A stretch of DNA of 61,769 nucleotides from a virus. The translations under genes and the position numbers were made by a program. This document shows, in pieces, positions 1-8,456 of the stretch. Position 1 is the stretch's first letter, and each line of letters opens with the position of its first letter. Where the stretch lies: IMG/VR virus record IMGVR_UViG_3300020419_000016, positions 1-61,769 of that record. One strand, given 5' to 3'. The notes under the pieces were generated by a model. It made no database searches. It had not been told where the DNA came from and worked only from the letters and a program-made list of their open reading frames with translations.

Positions 1-621
1 ATCAATAGTAGCTAATTGTTCGTCTGTGTAAGGAAACCTTTCACTACCGAAGTCAATTACAAGTGGTTGTAGAGCTAGACTAAAATTTTCAGCTTCTTTT
101 ACTAGTTTTTTTGTAAGTTCTACTCCGTTGTTAAATCTATCTAAATCTGTATGCATCATGATGTTTACATGCGTTCTACAAACCTTAGTCATAATTTTAA
201 CAACTTCTAAAAAGTGATCAGCTTCTGCACTTTCAGGATGAAAACTTAAACATACATGATCGAAATTATTTTTATTCTTTTCCCACCAACGAATAGTACG
301 ACTAGCATTACTAATAAATCCTATATCATGTCCTTTAGATTTGATGTATTGAGCACATTTGATAAAGTCTTTCCATAAGGTTACTTCTCCACCAGTAAAT
401 TCAAAATAAACTTTTCTTGGAGCGTAATGAGCTTCGCAAGAATCAATAAACTTTTTAATTACTTCAAAGTCTTGCCAACCAAAGCTACCGTTGTTTAAAA
501 TAGGAGGACAGTAACTACAAGAGTAATTACACATGTTTCCTAAATTCCAATTCACAACGACCCAGTCCTTAGCCTCTTTGTGATGATGGTCTAGGACATC
601 ATAAATCATATCAGTTTGCAT
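1..621 (-). CDS. Radical SAM enzyme (C-terminal part outside window)
   Basis: The frame runs from an ATG at 621 to the window edge without a stop: 207 codons, 3' end missing. The N-terminal part carries CNYSCSYC (C31, C35, C38), the CxxxCxxC signature that binds the 4Fe-4S cluster and S-adenosylmethionine in radical SAM enzymes. A glycine-rich FTGGEVT stretch follows at about residue 67, as expected for the SAM-binding strand of the barrel. It starts 3 nt after the stop of the glycosyltransferase-like gene upstream, so it is probably the distal gene of the run that starts at 4811. The substrate cannot be told. Its neighbours (oxygenase, glycosyltransferases) suggest a small-molecule, glycan or peptide modification pathway, which is inference. 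The family call is secure. Confidence 0.88.
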   Translation of the reverse strand, partial: MQTDMIYDVLDHHHKEAKDWVVVNWNLGNMCNYSCSYCPPILNNGSFGWQDFEVIKKFIDSCEAHYAPRKVYFEFTGGEVTLWKDFIKCAQYIKSKGHDIGFISNASRTIRWWEKNKNNFDHVCLSFHPESAEADHFLEVVKIMTKVCRTHVNIMMHTDLDRFNNGVELTKKLVKEAENFSLALQPLVIDFGSERFPYTDEQLATID

Positions 622-624
622 ATT

Positions 625-1554
625 TTACTTGTTCCCCGTTCCGCTTAATCCTTTATGTCTATTAACACGGTCAGGCTGTTGATAAATTGTTTTAAAAAAC
701 TTACTTGCTCCTGATGAAAAAGGTTCACTATCAATAGGAATTTGTAACTCATTTATTAATTTTTTTCCGCAATTAGTAGATTCTTCTGTAACATTGTTAA
801 TAGTTGCAAAGTCATGCTCCCACAAGTTATTTAAATATTCAAAATCACGCACATTTACATAATCCCAATCTGTACACATAGTCTTATAAACACCTGCTCT
901 AGTTCCAAGTATTGCCCAGTCTCCGTTTTTTATATCTGCTCCAACCATTGCCCATATATACATCCAGTGCAAGCATCTCCAATGTAAATTTAAAAAATCT
1001 TCTTTATCTGGTTTTATTCCTTGATTCAAAGATAACTTTACACCTTCTCTAAATCCTGCTCTCCAAGCCTGCTGTGGTGTACCATTATTATACACATCAG
1101 AAAAACAACTGTTCATTTGTACGTATTTTAAATCCCAACAAAAGTCAACCTGTGCATGTTCGTTAGTAGGATCTGCATTTTCGTGTGTACGCATATTAAG
1201 AACATATTCTTTTGGCCAACATTTAAGTCCACCATTACCATAAACTAGTCCATTAACTGCATTTTTACCTGCCCAACTGATTACACAATTTTCTAATTCA
1301 ATGTCATCTTCAAATGATATTTCTTCCTTTAAAAAATTATCTTTAACTTTGTTGTCTCCATCAACAGTGATAAATCTATCTGTTTCACTTAACTCAGCAC
1401 AGGCTTTGTGTGCCGCATCACTTCCGTGTACACCATGTACACGTTTTGCCCACGGTACTTTCGTTAGTAGATCAGCATAATTTTCTTCAGCATTAGGTTC
1501 GTCATAACTTAAATAAATTACATCATAATCTAATACTTTAAACTTGTTAGACAT
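625..1554 (-). CDS. Putative glycosyltransferase-like protein (GT-A type DxD)
   Basis: A 309-aa soluble protein with no signal peptide or membrane segment. The first 100 residues look like a nucleotide-sugar transferase: a beta-strand start (VIYLSYDEPN), then ITVDGDNKV with D65-G-D67 placed like the metal-binding DxD of GT-A folds. The remainder is rich in Trp and Asn and not recognised. It lies 4 nt from the 2OG-oxygenase gene upstream and 3 nt from the radical SAM gene downstream, so the three are probably cotranscribed. Marine T4-like phages often carry such genes near their fibre genes, where modification of phage or host surface glycans is the usual guess. The family assignment rests on the DxD context only. 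Confidence 0.5.
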   Translation of the reverse strand: MSNKFKVLDYDVIYLSYDEPNAEENYADLLTKVPWAKRVHGVHGSDAAHKACAELSETDRFITVDGDNKVKDNFLKEEISFEDDIELENCVISWAGKNAVNGLVYGNGGLKCWPKEYVLNMRTHENADPTNEHAQVDFCWDLKYVQMNSCFSDVYNNGTPQQAWRAGFREGVKLSLNQGIKPDKEDFLNLHWRCLHWMYIWAMVGADIKNGDWAILGTRAGVYKTMCTDWDYVNVRDFEYLNNLWEHDFATINNVTEESTNCGKKLINELQIPIDSEPFSSGASKFFKTIYQQPDRVNRHKGLSGTGNK

Positions 1555-1558
1555 TTAA

Positions 1559-2191
1559 TTATTCCTTTATAAAAGTTCCTTGCGTTAGTTTATCTACTAC
1601 GTCTTCAAAGCTCTCGCCTAATACTTTAATTCTTAGCATTGCACGTTCTTCGTTAATTGTTGGAACTCCGTGTACTGCCATGCCATTGAATAACGTTGGG
1701 TGTTTCATACTATAATAATGATTGTATTCAATGTCAGCATCTGTCCAACCATACTTCTTTTCGTAATTTACATTACGTTGTGCTTCTACACCTTCTCTAC
1801 TGTAAAATGAGATAGGAGTAAAATTAGACTCTGGTATGATTGGAAACATAATTCCACATTCCATATAATGATCTGTATGCGGATGAAACTTGTATCCTAC
1901 ATTATAATGCAATAAGTCTATGTCTCTCGGACCTGGATATTCTTTCCAATTAATCATGTCAACATATTTTTTTACTACAGGATATTCTAATAAATCTTTA
2001 CCGTCAGTTTTTTGTACTGCAACTGCATTCATACCAGGGCGACCTTTAAACTCTCTTTTAGTAGGTGTAAGGTATTGCATATAATCACCAAAGTTCATTA
2101 TATTATGCTTGTGTTCATTATAAAAATCAAATAGTTCTTTTTGATCGTATGTTATTTCATCAATTGTTGCATGGTATTTTCCAAGAATCAT
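1559..2191 (-). CDS. 2OG-Fe(II) oxygenase (prolyl-4-hydroxylase-like)
   Basis: A 210-aa protein with the full iron and 2-oxoglutarate site. YNVGYKFHPHTDHY gives the HxD pair H105/D107. VHGV gives the distal H174 about 67 residues later, and ERAMLRIKV places R187 for binding the 2-oxoglutarate carboxylate. The order and spacing match the double-stranded beta-helix dioxygenases common in marine T4-like phages. Such enzymes hydroxylate protein side chains, nucleobases or small molecules; the substrate here is unknown. It sits inside the modification cluster, 4-5 nt from both neighbours. The catalytic assignment is strong, the biological role is inference. Confidence 0.85.
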   Translation of the reverse strand: MILGKYHATIDEITYDQKELFDFYNEHKHNIMNFGDYMQYLTPTKREFKGRPGMNAVAVQKTDGKDLLEYPVVKKYVDMINWKEYPGPRDIDLLHYNVGYKFHPHTDHYMECGIMFPIIPESNFTPISFYSREGVEAQRNVNYEKKYGWTDADIEYNHYYSMKHPTLFNGMAVHGVPTINEERAMLRIKVLGESFEDVVDKLTQGTFIKE

Positions 2192-2196
2192 ATATT

Positions 2197-2778
2197 TTAT
2201 TTCTCCTTTACAATATGGTAAAAACTTTCATCAATAACAGGACAATACAAACTTATATTGTCTAGCATGACTAAAGAATCATCATCACACCTAATATCAA
2301 ACATTTTCTTTTCAGTAAATTTCCGCATGTCTATAAATATTTCTCCTATTAAGATATTAGGGTTATGTTCTTGTGTAATATACACTCGTTTAAGTTGACT
2401 TAAATATTTATTGGCATGAAATGTTTTGCGGAGTAGGTCTGATACTTGAGCTTTTGCTTGCCATTTTTTCTTATTTTTATCTTGAAAAATATAGAAAGAT
2501 GAAGGATCATATTTAAAAATTTTACCTAATCTCTTAATTTCATGTATACTTTTGTCTACATCAAAATTTTCAGGGTCGTCTCTTTTTACAAGTCTTGGTG
2601 GTTCAGTGCCAGCTATACTTGTTACAACATAATAGTCAATAAGGTTAACTTTTCCAGACACAAAATTAACGTATTCTTCTTTAGAAATTACAATATACGG
2701 CTCACCTTGATGTAACTCATTTGTAACTGATAATAAATTTCCTGAAATATCATCATAATATACATAAAACGTAAACAT
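2197..2778 (-). CDS. Unknown protein of the glycosyltransferase cluster
   Basis: A 193-aa protein I do not recognise. It is soluble, mixed alpha/beta, with a Lys-rich middle (KNKKKWQAK near residue 103) and a C-terminal half that reads like alternating strands. No Cys pairs, DxD or nucleotide-binding loop are visible. Its start overlaps the stop of the GT8-like gene by one base (TAATG arrangement at 2778), which argues for translational coupling, and its stop lies 5 nt before the oxygenase gene. It probably works with these neighbours, but nothing in the sequence says how. Confidence 0.65.
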   Translation of the reverse strand: MFTFYVYYDDISGNLLSVTNELHQGEPYIVISKEEYVNFVSGKVNLIDYYVVTSIAGTEPPRLVKRDDPENFDVDKSIHEIKRLGKIFKYDPSSFYIFQDKNKKKWQAKAQVSDLLRKTFHANKYLSQLKRVYITQEHNPNILIGEIFIDMRKFTEKKMFDIRCDDDSLVMLDNISLYCPVIDESFYHIVKEK

Positions 2779-3605
2779 TATAATGACTCCAATCTATCAA
2801 CTATTCTATCAGTTAAAAATTCTGGCTCTACATAGTGTAATATATTACGTTGTAAAAAATTACCAATCAGCATAGTTTTATCATTTGTTAAATAACCACC
2901 TAATACTGTAGTCCATTTATTTGGTACTTCGTGCCAGCTTTGGCAATGTGGTTTCATATGAGTAAATGTAATAAAAGAATTAGGATCAGTTATTTCAAGA
3001 GTGTTATCTAATATTTTACTTACAATACTACAACTTAAATCCATACTACACCATTTTTGATAATAGTTACTTGCAAACTTTCCATAAAATAACTCCCAGT
3101 TTATCATAACTATCTCTAAAAGTTTAAAGAATTCGTGTGCAGTATCGCTTTTTTTAAAATAATAAAATGCACTATATAAATTAGGTAATTTATTCTCGTT
3201 AAATGTTTTTCTATAGTATATAGAATCTACAACTTCATTACGATAATTCTTTACATTACTTACAAAGAATAAATCTCGTTTCTTAAGTTCTACCCACCAA
3301 TGTGTAATATCATGTAATACCAACATATCTACATCCATAACAATAGTATGTTCGTACGGTGATGCATGATATACTTTCCATCTATTTTCAATTTTCCAAT
3401 CTGTCTCTTGTGCTTGATCAGTCCACGGTATTTTTATAATTTTATCAAATACCGATCTATACTTTTTAGGCACTTCGTCATTGGTAATTAAAGATACATT
3501 TTGATCTTTATTAAACTTATGTATACTTACTGCAAGAGCATATGCTTGCTTAATATAATCTACAGTAGTATTATTCTGTGCTAGTAAACAAAAACCTTCA
3601 CTCAT
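2778..3605 (-). CDS. GT8-like glycosyltransferase, second tandem copy
   Basis: The N-terminus (GFCLLAQNN, then SLITND) and HTIVMDVDMLVLHD, with D93-V-D95 counted from the upstream TTG or D91/D93 from the ATG used here, are typical of GT-A enzymes of the GT8/glycogenin kind that hold UDP-sugar and Mn2+ at a DxD. It is a clear paralogue of the gene just upstream: same opening, same VDYxKQA helix, same DxD position. I chose the ATG at 3605. A TTG two codons further up is also in frame, but the ATG has AAGAG at a suitable distance. It overlaps the preceding gene by 8 bases. The target sugar acceptor is unknown. Confidence 0.7.
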   Translation of the reverse strand: MSEGFCLLAQNNTTVDYIKQAYALAVSIHKFNKDQNVSLITNDEVPKKYRSVFDKIIKIPWTDQAQETDWKIENRWKVYHASPYEHTIVMDVDMLVLHDITHWWVELKKRDLFFVSNVKNYRNEVVDSIYYRKTFNENKLPNLYSAFYYFKKSDTAHEFFKLLEIVMINWELFYGKFASNYYQKWCSMDLSCSIVSKILDNTLEITDPNSFITFTHMKPHCQSWHEVPNKWTTVLGGYLTNDKTMLIGNFLQRNILHYVEPEFLTDRIVDRLESL

Positions 3606-4467
3606 TTGCAAACTCTTTATCTTTATCTATTGCTCGCCCTAAACTAAATTTATTCATTACGTGTACGTTTGAATCTTCTACTGTTACTCCTACATAATAA
3701 CCACCACTGCTAGTATAGTCGCAAATAAAAGACAATTTATCACCATCTACAGAATGTAACATATCTGCATCAGATGCCATATACATATTACCTGGCATTT
3801 TTATAGGCCAGGTTGGATTAAGTTGAAATCCTCGTAAAATATGTATTGCTATACTAAACGAAAAATCATTCCTATAAGTACTGTGCGGAATTTGATACAC
3901 TAATCTATAATAGGGCCAATTATCTTTTATGTGTTGTACTAATTCAAAATACATTTTCATAAAAGGTGTTTTCTTAAAATAGAAACCTGTAGCCCACCAC
4001 ATATCAATTGAACGATCACTTATCCTATCAAACTTTTGTATTTTTCTTAACGTACTAGCAATGTCTGTTGGATTTCTGTATATTAAAAAGTCTTGATTTA
4101 ATTTAAAACAATTTAATAAGCTATCATTACCAATAATATAGTCTGCATCTAATACTATAGTTTCGTCAAATGGTGTTAGGTTATAACAGTCTGGTCTGCT
4201 ATGATTTTTCCATGGTAACTTTCTTATAGAATATACTCCATCTAAAAATCTTTTTGTTTGATTTGTGTTAACTTCTGGAATATCTATTATTTGATCTATA
4301 TATTTTTTAAAGAAAGGAAATTGTTTCGTAAGATAATTTCTATTGTCAGTTACTAATGCAACTGGCAAATCTAAATGACACTTAATTTTCTTTGCACAAA
4401 ATAATGCTTGCTTAACATAATCAACATCTTTATTGTTAAGTGCAAAGAGTAATACTCCTTGCTTCAT
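3598..4467 (-). CDS. GT8-like glycosyltransferase, first tandem copy
   Basis: A 289-aa protein with the architecture of the following gene: LLFALNNKDVDYVKQAL at the start, VALVTDN, then ETIVLDADYI giving D107-A-D109 as the metal and nucleotide-sugar site. A WWATGFYFKK segment near residue 155 resembles the acceptor-loop region of GT8 enzymes. No membrane anchor is seen. It overlaps its neighbours by 4 bases upstream (ATGA type) and 8 bases downstream, so translation is likely coupled. The pair looks like an old tandem duplication that has diverged. Expression would come from the host-type promoter at 4837-4865, hence early. Confidence 0.7.
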   Translation of the reverse strand: MKQGVLLFALNNKDVDYVKQALFCAKKIKCHLDLPVALVTDNRNYLTKQFPFFKKYIDQIIDIPEVNTNQTKRFLDGVYSIRKLPWKNHSRPDCYNLTPFDETIVLDADYIIGNDSLLNCFKLNQDFLIYRNPTDIASTLRKIQKFDRISDRSIDMWWATGFYFKKTPFMKMYFELVQHIKDNWPYYRLVYQIPHSTYRNDFSFSIAIHILRGFQLNPTWPIKMPGNMYMASDADMLHSVDGDKLSFICDYTSSGGYYVGVTVEDSNVHVMNKFSLGRAIDKDKEFANE

Positions 4468-4811
4468 ATGTTAAGAATGCCTTCTACTGATCTATTTTTC
4501 TTAATTTCGTTAAATTTTTGTAAATATTCGTTCATATTTTTTGAATATATACTTAGTATTTCATCTAAAAAATCTTCTAGCTCTTTAACTTCAATCGGCG
4601 TATTATTATCGTCTAGTAGAATTGCACTTTTTTGTCCATTTTGAATTAATGTATGACAAAAATTAATAATATCTCTATTAACATTAAATTTACCACCGTT
4701 TACATAATGTACACAATTTTCTAAGAATTTTTCGTGAATAAGATTACGCTGATTGTTTAAGGTAATCATAAGATTGGAAAAATCTAATGCTTTTTCTAGT
4801 CTATCATCCAT
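4464..4811 (-). CDS. Small helical protein, first gene of the modification cluster
   Basis: A 115-aa largely alpha-helical protein (long amphipathic stretches at about 1-30 and 70-110) with no known motif. It has a good ribosome site (AGGAG about 6 nt before the ATG) and is the first gene after the consensus promoter at 4837-4865. It overlaps the glycosyltransferase start by 4 bases. The context suggests an accessory or regulatory partner of the glycosyltransferases; no function can be read from the sequence itself. Confidence 0.65.
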   Translation of the reverse strand: MDDRLEKALDFSNLMITLNNQRNLIHEKFLENCVHYVNGGKFNVNRDIINFCHTLIQNGQKSAILLDDNNTPIEVKELEDFLDEILSIYSKNMNEYLQKFNEIKKNRSVEGILNI

Positions 4812-4836
4812 AGAGTACTCCTTTAGTAATACTACT

Positions 4837-4865
4837 ATTATATACTAAAAAAAGCAGTTTGTCAA
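4837..4865 (-). promoter_or_regulatory. Consensus sigma-70 promoter of the modification cluster
   Basis: Read on the minus strand, TTGACA (4865-4860) and TATAAT (4842-4837) are separated by exactly 17 bp. Both hexamers match the bacterial consensus fully. Transcription would start near 4830, about 20 nt before the ATG at 4811. No T4-type late box is present, so this cluster should be expressed by unmodified host polymerase, probably early. Confidence 0.85.
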
Positions 4866-4878
4866 TGGTATATTTGGC

Positions 4879-5901
4879 TTATGCTATGCCTGATCCAACA
4901 AAAGCATATGAAGGAGTAATCGAAGAAATTGGTCCGTTACAACGGACTTGCGACATGGTAAGATCAATGTCTAGATTTACAGTTTCATCAGTAAATGGAT
5001 CACCTGAGTCAGCATCTGTCCAAGAAAATTTAAAAGTAATTTTACCAGCTAAATCTGTTTTGGCTTCAACTTTGATACTGTTTTCTGCATATAATGAATC
5101 AGATCCAAATTTTACTGCTATCTGCTGATAACTGGTTGTTAGATCTTCTGATCCAAAACCTGCTCCAACTGTAGCTGTTCCTGTTGTAGTTGTAGAATCA
5201 TTTGCAAATGCAATAGTACCAAAATTAGTTAGCATTGTCGACCAGTCTGCATCTTTAGTTCCTGAGCCGTTAGATCCTGATGTTGAAAATCTTATTTCGC
5301 CGCCTGTATTAAAAAAATGTCTTCTATGATCATCAGCAGTGGCTGCTACAAGTGTACCATTATTAGCTCTACAATTATAACCTCCTGCAAAAGTTACTTC
5401 TATCTCAGCAGTTAAAGATTGCCAACTAGAAGTATATGATGCTCCTCCTGTTGCAGGTGTAATTTTAGATTCTAAAACTAAATGACTTGAAAATACTGTA
5501 TTCGTTGTTGCGTTAGCTTCTAAAGTTGTAATTAACGGTATAAAGTCGTTTACACCTTTATTAGCGTCAGGATTAACAATAGTAAAAACATCACTAGCGT
5601 CACGTAATACAGTACTACCTGTGCCTACATTTGATTCGTCTGCACCAATTATATTTCCAGATTCTATTGTACCGACAGCAGTAAGATTATTAGTTTGGTG
5701 TTCACTTAAAACATTAAAGTCGGATCTTAGCCCTGCCCATTGAGCGGCTTCAATATCAGTTGTTCCAGCTGAAGCTTCGCCAGGTGTAGTTATTTGATAA
5801 CCATAACCTAGTTTTCCAGTGCCAATACCTAAAATAGCATTAAGGCGAGTAACCATATCATTATATGTGGTTGCTTCTACATTACCGCCAACTGAAACCA
5901 T
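4879..5901 (-). CDS. Virion structural protein, paralogue 1
   Basis: A 340-aa protein rich in Thr, Ser, Ala and Gly, as in secreted-type beta proteins of phage tails. Its N-terminus (TTYNDMVTRLNAILG, then GYGYQ) and its middle (HFFNTGGEIRF, then DADWSTMLTNFGTIAF) match the following gene closely in order and spacing, so the two are paralogues. Similar HFFNxGGxIRF proteins occur among the virion genes of marine T4-like phages, as far as I recall. It has a good ribosome site (GGAGG) and a late box 31 nt before the ATG. Its exact place in the particle is unknown. Confidence 0.7.
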   Translation of the reverse strand: MVSVGGNVEATTYNDMVTRLNAILGIGTGKLGYGYQITTPGEASAGTTDIEAAQWAGLRSDFNVLSEHQTNNLTAVGTIESGNIIGADESNVGTGSTVLRDASDVFTIVNPDANKGVNDFIPLITTLEANATTNTVFSSHLVLESKITPATGGASYTSSWQSLTAEIEVTFAGGYNCRANNGTLVAATADDHRRHFFNTGGEIRFSTSGSNGSGTKDADWSTMLTNFGTIAFANDSTTTTGTATVGAGFGSEDLTTSYQQIAVKFGSDSLYAENSIKVEAKTDLAGKITFKFSWTDADSGDPFTDETVNLDIDLTMSQVRCNGPISSITPSYAFVGSGIA

Positions 5902-5932
5902 TAATAAACCTCCGTTATATTACACTATAATG

Positions 5933-5940
5933 TATTTATC
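5933..5940 (-). promoter_or_regulatory. T4-type late promoter box (GATAAATA)
   Basis: On the minus strand GATAAATAC lies in the short gap between the two paralogous virion genes, 31 nt before the ATG at 5901. It matches the T4 late consensus TATAAATA except for the first base, the same variant found before several other structural genes here. It would be recognised by polymerase carrying gp55. Confidence 0.7.
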
Positions 5941-5965
5941 GAATACAGCGTAGCTAATAATATTT

Positions 5966-6865
5966 TTAAAGTTCTGATGTATTGTTGTAAGTTGGGGAAG
6001 GAACTGAAACATATGTTCCTGACGGGCGTCTATGTGTAATAGAGCTTAAAATATCACCTGTTACATTAGGATCACCACCGCCATCTGCATTATCTTGGAA
6101 CTGTACATCAAATTCTATAATATTATCTGCAAGAGTTTTTGCATTTACTGTGTACATGTTATTAGCATAGTCGTATGCTGTTCCTAGTTTGTGAAATATT
6201 CTTTGTGATGTAGAAGTAAGTTCAAAATTTCCAATTGCTGTAGGAACGCCTGAACCAGTTTGTGTTGTTGCATGAGAAGCAAATGATATTGTTCCCATAG
6301 CTGATAACATAGAAGCCCAATCTGAATCTTTACCGCTAGATCCATTTGATAAATTACCTTGGAATCTTATTTGTCCACCAGCATTAAAAAAATGTCGTCT
6401 TGCCGCGGCATCTGTAAATGTTACTGTAAACTTATGAATAATTGTACCATTCCATTCTGTTACTCTAGAACTAGATATCACTGATTCTACAGAAGCCTGT
6501 GTGTCATCACATAATGCTTTGTCACCTTCAAGGTCATTAACTAATGCTAAGTAATCGTTTATACCTTTTGCTGTATCTGTAGTTCCGTCTTTGTCTATAG
6601 ACTCTGATGCACCAATTCTATCTGTAGCATTTATTATAGATAAACTAGTTAAGCTACCTGTTTGGTGAGCCCTACATTTGTCAATGTCTGATTTTAAATT
6701 TGAAAGATGTGTTGCGGTTATTACTGTATTAGCTGCAACAATTGAACTGCTTAGTATTTGTCCGTATCCAGTATCACTAAAGCCTTGCCCTAAAATAGTC
6801 TCAATTCTACTCTGCAATCCATTAAACGTTGCGGCTGTAATTAATTCTTGGGCGTTAACTGTCAT
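5966..6865 (-). CDS. Virion structural protein, paralogue 2
   Basis: A 299-aa paralogue of the neighbouring 340-aa protein. The shared blocks are ATFNGLQSRIETILGQG at the start, RRHFFNAGGQIRFQG in the middle, DSDWASMLSAMGTISFAS after it, and NAKT near the end. The C-terminus is shorter, ending in a Pro/Ser-rich tail. It is probably a head or tail decoration or fibre-associated beta protein; this is inferred from composition and from its place between fibre genes. The ribosome site is AGGAT, about 11 nt before the ATG. Confidence 0.68.
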   Translation of the reverse strand: MTVNAQELITAATFNGLQSRIETILGQGFSDTGYGQILSSSIVAANTVITATHLSNLKSDIDKCRAHQTGSLTSLSIINATDRIGASESIDKDGTTDTAKGINDYLALVNDLEGDKALCDDTQASVESVISSSRVTEWNGTIIHKFTVTFTDAAARRHFFNAGGQIRFQGNLSNGSSGKDSDWASMLSAMGTISFASHATTQTGSGVPTAIGNFELTSTSQRIFHKLGTAYDYANNMYTVNAKTLADNIIEFDVQFQDNADGGGDPNVTGDILSSITHRRPSGTYVSVPSPTYNNTSEL

Positions 6866-6883
6866 AACAGGTTAATCCTATTT

Positions 6884-8410
6884 TTAAACTTTTAATACAC
6901 ATTCAACCAGCTTCTCATTTTCATTATCATTAGACTCTAATGCAATACCTACAATATCTCGCCCTTCTGAATTAGCTGATTGACATACGCCATTTTCTCC
7001 TACATAAACAGGATCGCCCTTTTCTACTAAACCTATAACACGTACCGGTACTCGTCCTTTTAAAGCAATCGGTTGTCCTTCGCTATTAGCATTCATAAGT
7101 AATGCCGGTGAATCAGATGTAACACCAATACACATATCTATATCTGATGCAGGGTCAGCTTCGTGATCTGCATGTCTACAAATAGCCATTGCTGTTCCTA
7201 CTGGATGTTCTTCTGCTGTAGTATATTTTTCTGCTAAGTCAGCATACTGTGCTTGTGTTGAAATACCAACAAAGTAATTTGCTTTAAGTGAACCTGCTGG
7301 AATTGTTTGTGCATTTATAACTTCTGATGCATTTGTTCTAGTTGCAACTGTTCCGTTAGCTACTGCTTCTGATCCTGCTCTATTAGTTCCTGAAACAACT
7401 AAACTTGTAGCTTTTTCTGCTAGTCCTGTAAAGTTATTTGCAAATACATTATTAAATTGATGATCCGCAGTTCCTAATGTAACAGTTTCAGTTGAAATAC
7501 CATCAGCTGCTAAGCCTGGGATTACTGAATTTGCTTGAATCTTTAAAGTATTTTTGATAGAGCCGCCGCTGTCTTTTGCCCTTATAGTAATAAGCGAACC
7601 TATTTCGTTTGCAAGTACTGCTTCATTACCATTTTCAATTTTGATTCTAAAATCGTTTGAATCACCAACAGCAATACCAATGTCTGCAAATTCTGCTAAT
7701 GCAGTAAAGTTTGCATCTCCTGCTTGTAAATAATTAGCTGCATCAATACCGCCTAGCTTGTCTGCGTTAGATGCTGTACCCCAATATCTAAAGTTTGTAG
7801 AAGTAGTTCCGCCTGTTGCATTAACAGTATTTTTTAGTGTCATACCTTGTTTGACAACATCAAAACCTGCAATAGCGTTTGTTGCATCTGTACTATCAAT
7901 TGTAAACGCTTGATTAGATACAATCATTACAACTTCGTCATTAATAATAGCTTTTATTATTGAACGAGTAACGCCTGCATTATCGTTAATTGTAGCACTT
8001 TTCCATTGTGTTAAAAGTGATCCTGCGTCTTGTGGTCCAACTAATACAAATGTTGTTCCATTAAACGCATAAAGTTGTTCATTTCCAGTGTCCCACCAAA
8101 AATCACCTTCGGTTAAGCCTGCTGGTTGTGTAGCACTTACTTCTGCGCCACCTGTTGTGCGGAATTTAGTTCCGTCATAAAACTTTAACTTTTTTGTCGA
8201 ACTATCAAACCAAATTTGCCCTGAGATTGCTTTAGGAGGTGCTGATGTTCCTGAAAAGTTTTCCAATAAGAATACAAAGTTTTCGTTTTGAATTTCTCCA
8301 TATCCGGCATAATTTTTACCAACTAATTTTAAGTCAGTAGTTTGGTCAATGGTTCCATCTTCGACAACTGTAAGTTGAGAATTATTATATCTGTCAATTG
8401 TGTATGCCAT
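6884..8410 (-). CDS. Tail fibre-like protein, third tandem paralogue
   Basis: A 508-aa protein. Residues 1-130 form a module shared with the next two genes: MAYTI, a VGKNYAGYGE segment, NFVFLLENF, GQIWFDSSTKKLKFYDG and GDFWWDTGNEQLYAFNG. The middle is a Gly/Asn/Thr-rich repetitive fibre. The C-terminal ~120 residues are a compact domain (LAEKYTTAEEHPVGTAMAI, then VRVIGLVEKGDPVYVGENG) of the type that often ends tail fibres of marine T4-like phages. Inference: the N-terminus docks on the baseplate and the C-terminus is the tip. AGGGG precedes the ATG and a late box lies upstream. Confidence 0.75.
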   Translation of the reverse strand: MAYTIDRYNNSQLTVVEDGTIDQTTDLKLVGKNYAGYGEIQNENFVFLLENFSGTSAPPKAISGQIWFDSSTKKLKFYDGTKFRTTGGAEVSATQPAGLTEGDFWWDTGNEQLYAFNGTTFVLVGPQDAGSLLTQWKSATINDNAGVTRSIIKAIINDEVVMIVSNQAFTIDSTDATNAIAGFDVVKQGMTLKNTVNATGGTTSTNFRYWGTASNADKLGGIDAANYLQAGDANFTALAEFADIGIAVGDSNDFRIKIENGNEAVLANEIGSLITIRAKDSGGSIKNTLKIQANSVIPGLAADGISTETVTLGTADHQFNNVFANNFTGLAEKATSLVVSGTNRAGSEAVANGTVATRTNASEVINAQTIPAGSLKANYFVGISTQAQYADLAEKYTTAEEHPVGTAMAICRHADHEADPASDIDMCIGVTSDSPALLMNANSEGQPIALKGRVPVRVIGLVEKGDPVYVGENGVCQSANSEGRDIVGIALESNDNENEKLVECVLKV

Positions 8411-8444
8411 TTTTATCTAACCCCTATATGCATTATATTAATAG

Positions 8445-8452
8445 TATTTATC
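8445..8452 (-). promoter_or_regulatory. T4-type late promoter box (GATAAATA)
   Basis: On the minus strand GATAAATACT lies 34 nt before the ATG at 8410, in the gap after the 637-aa fibre gene. It gives the third fibre paralogue its own late start. Confidence 0.7.
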
Positions 8453-8456
8453 AGCA

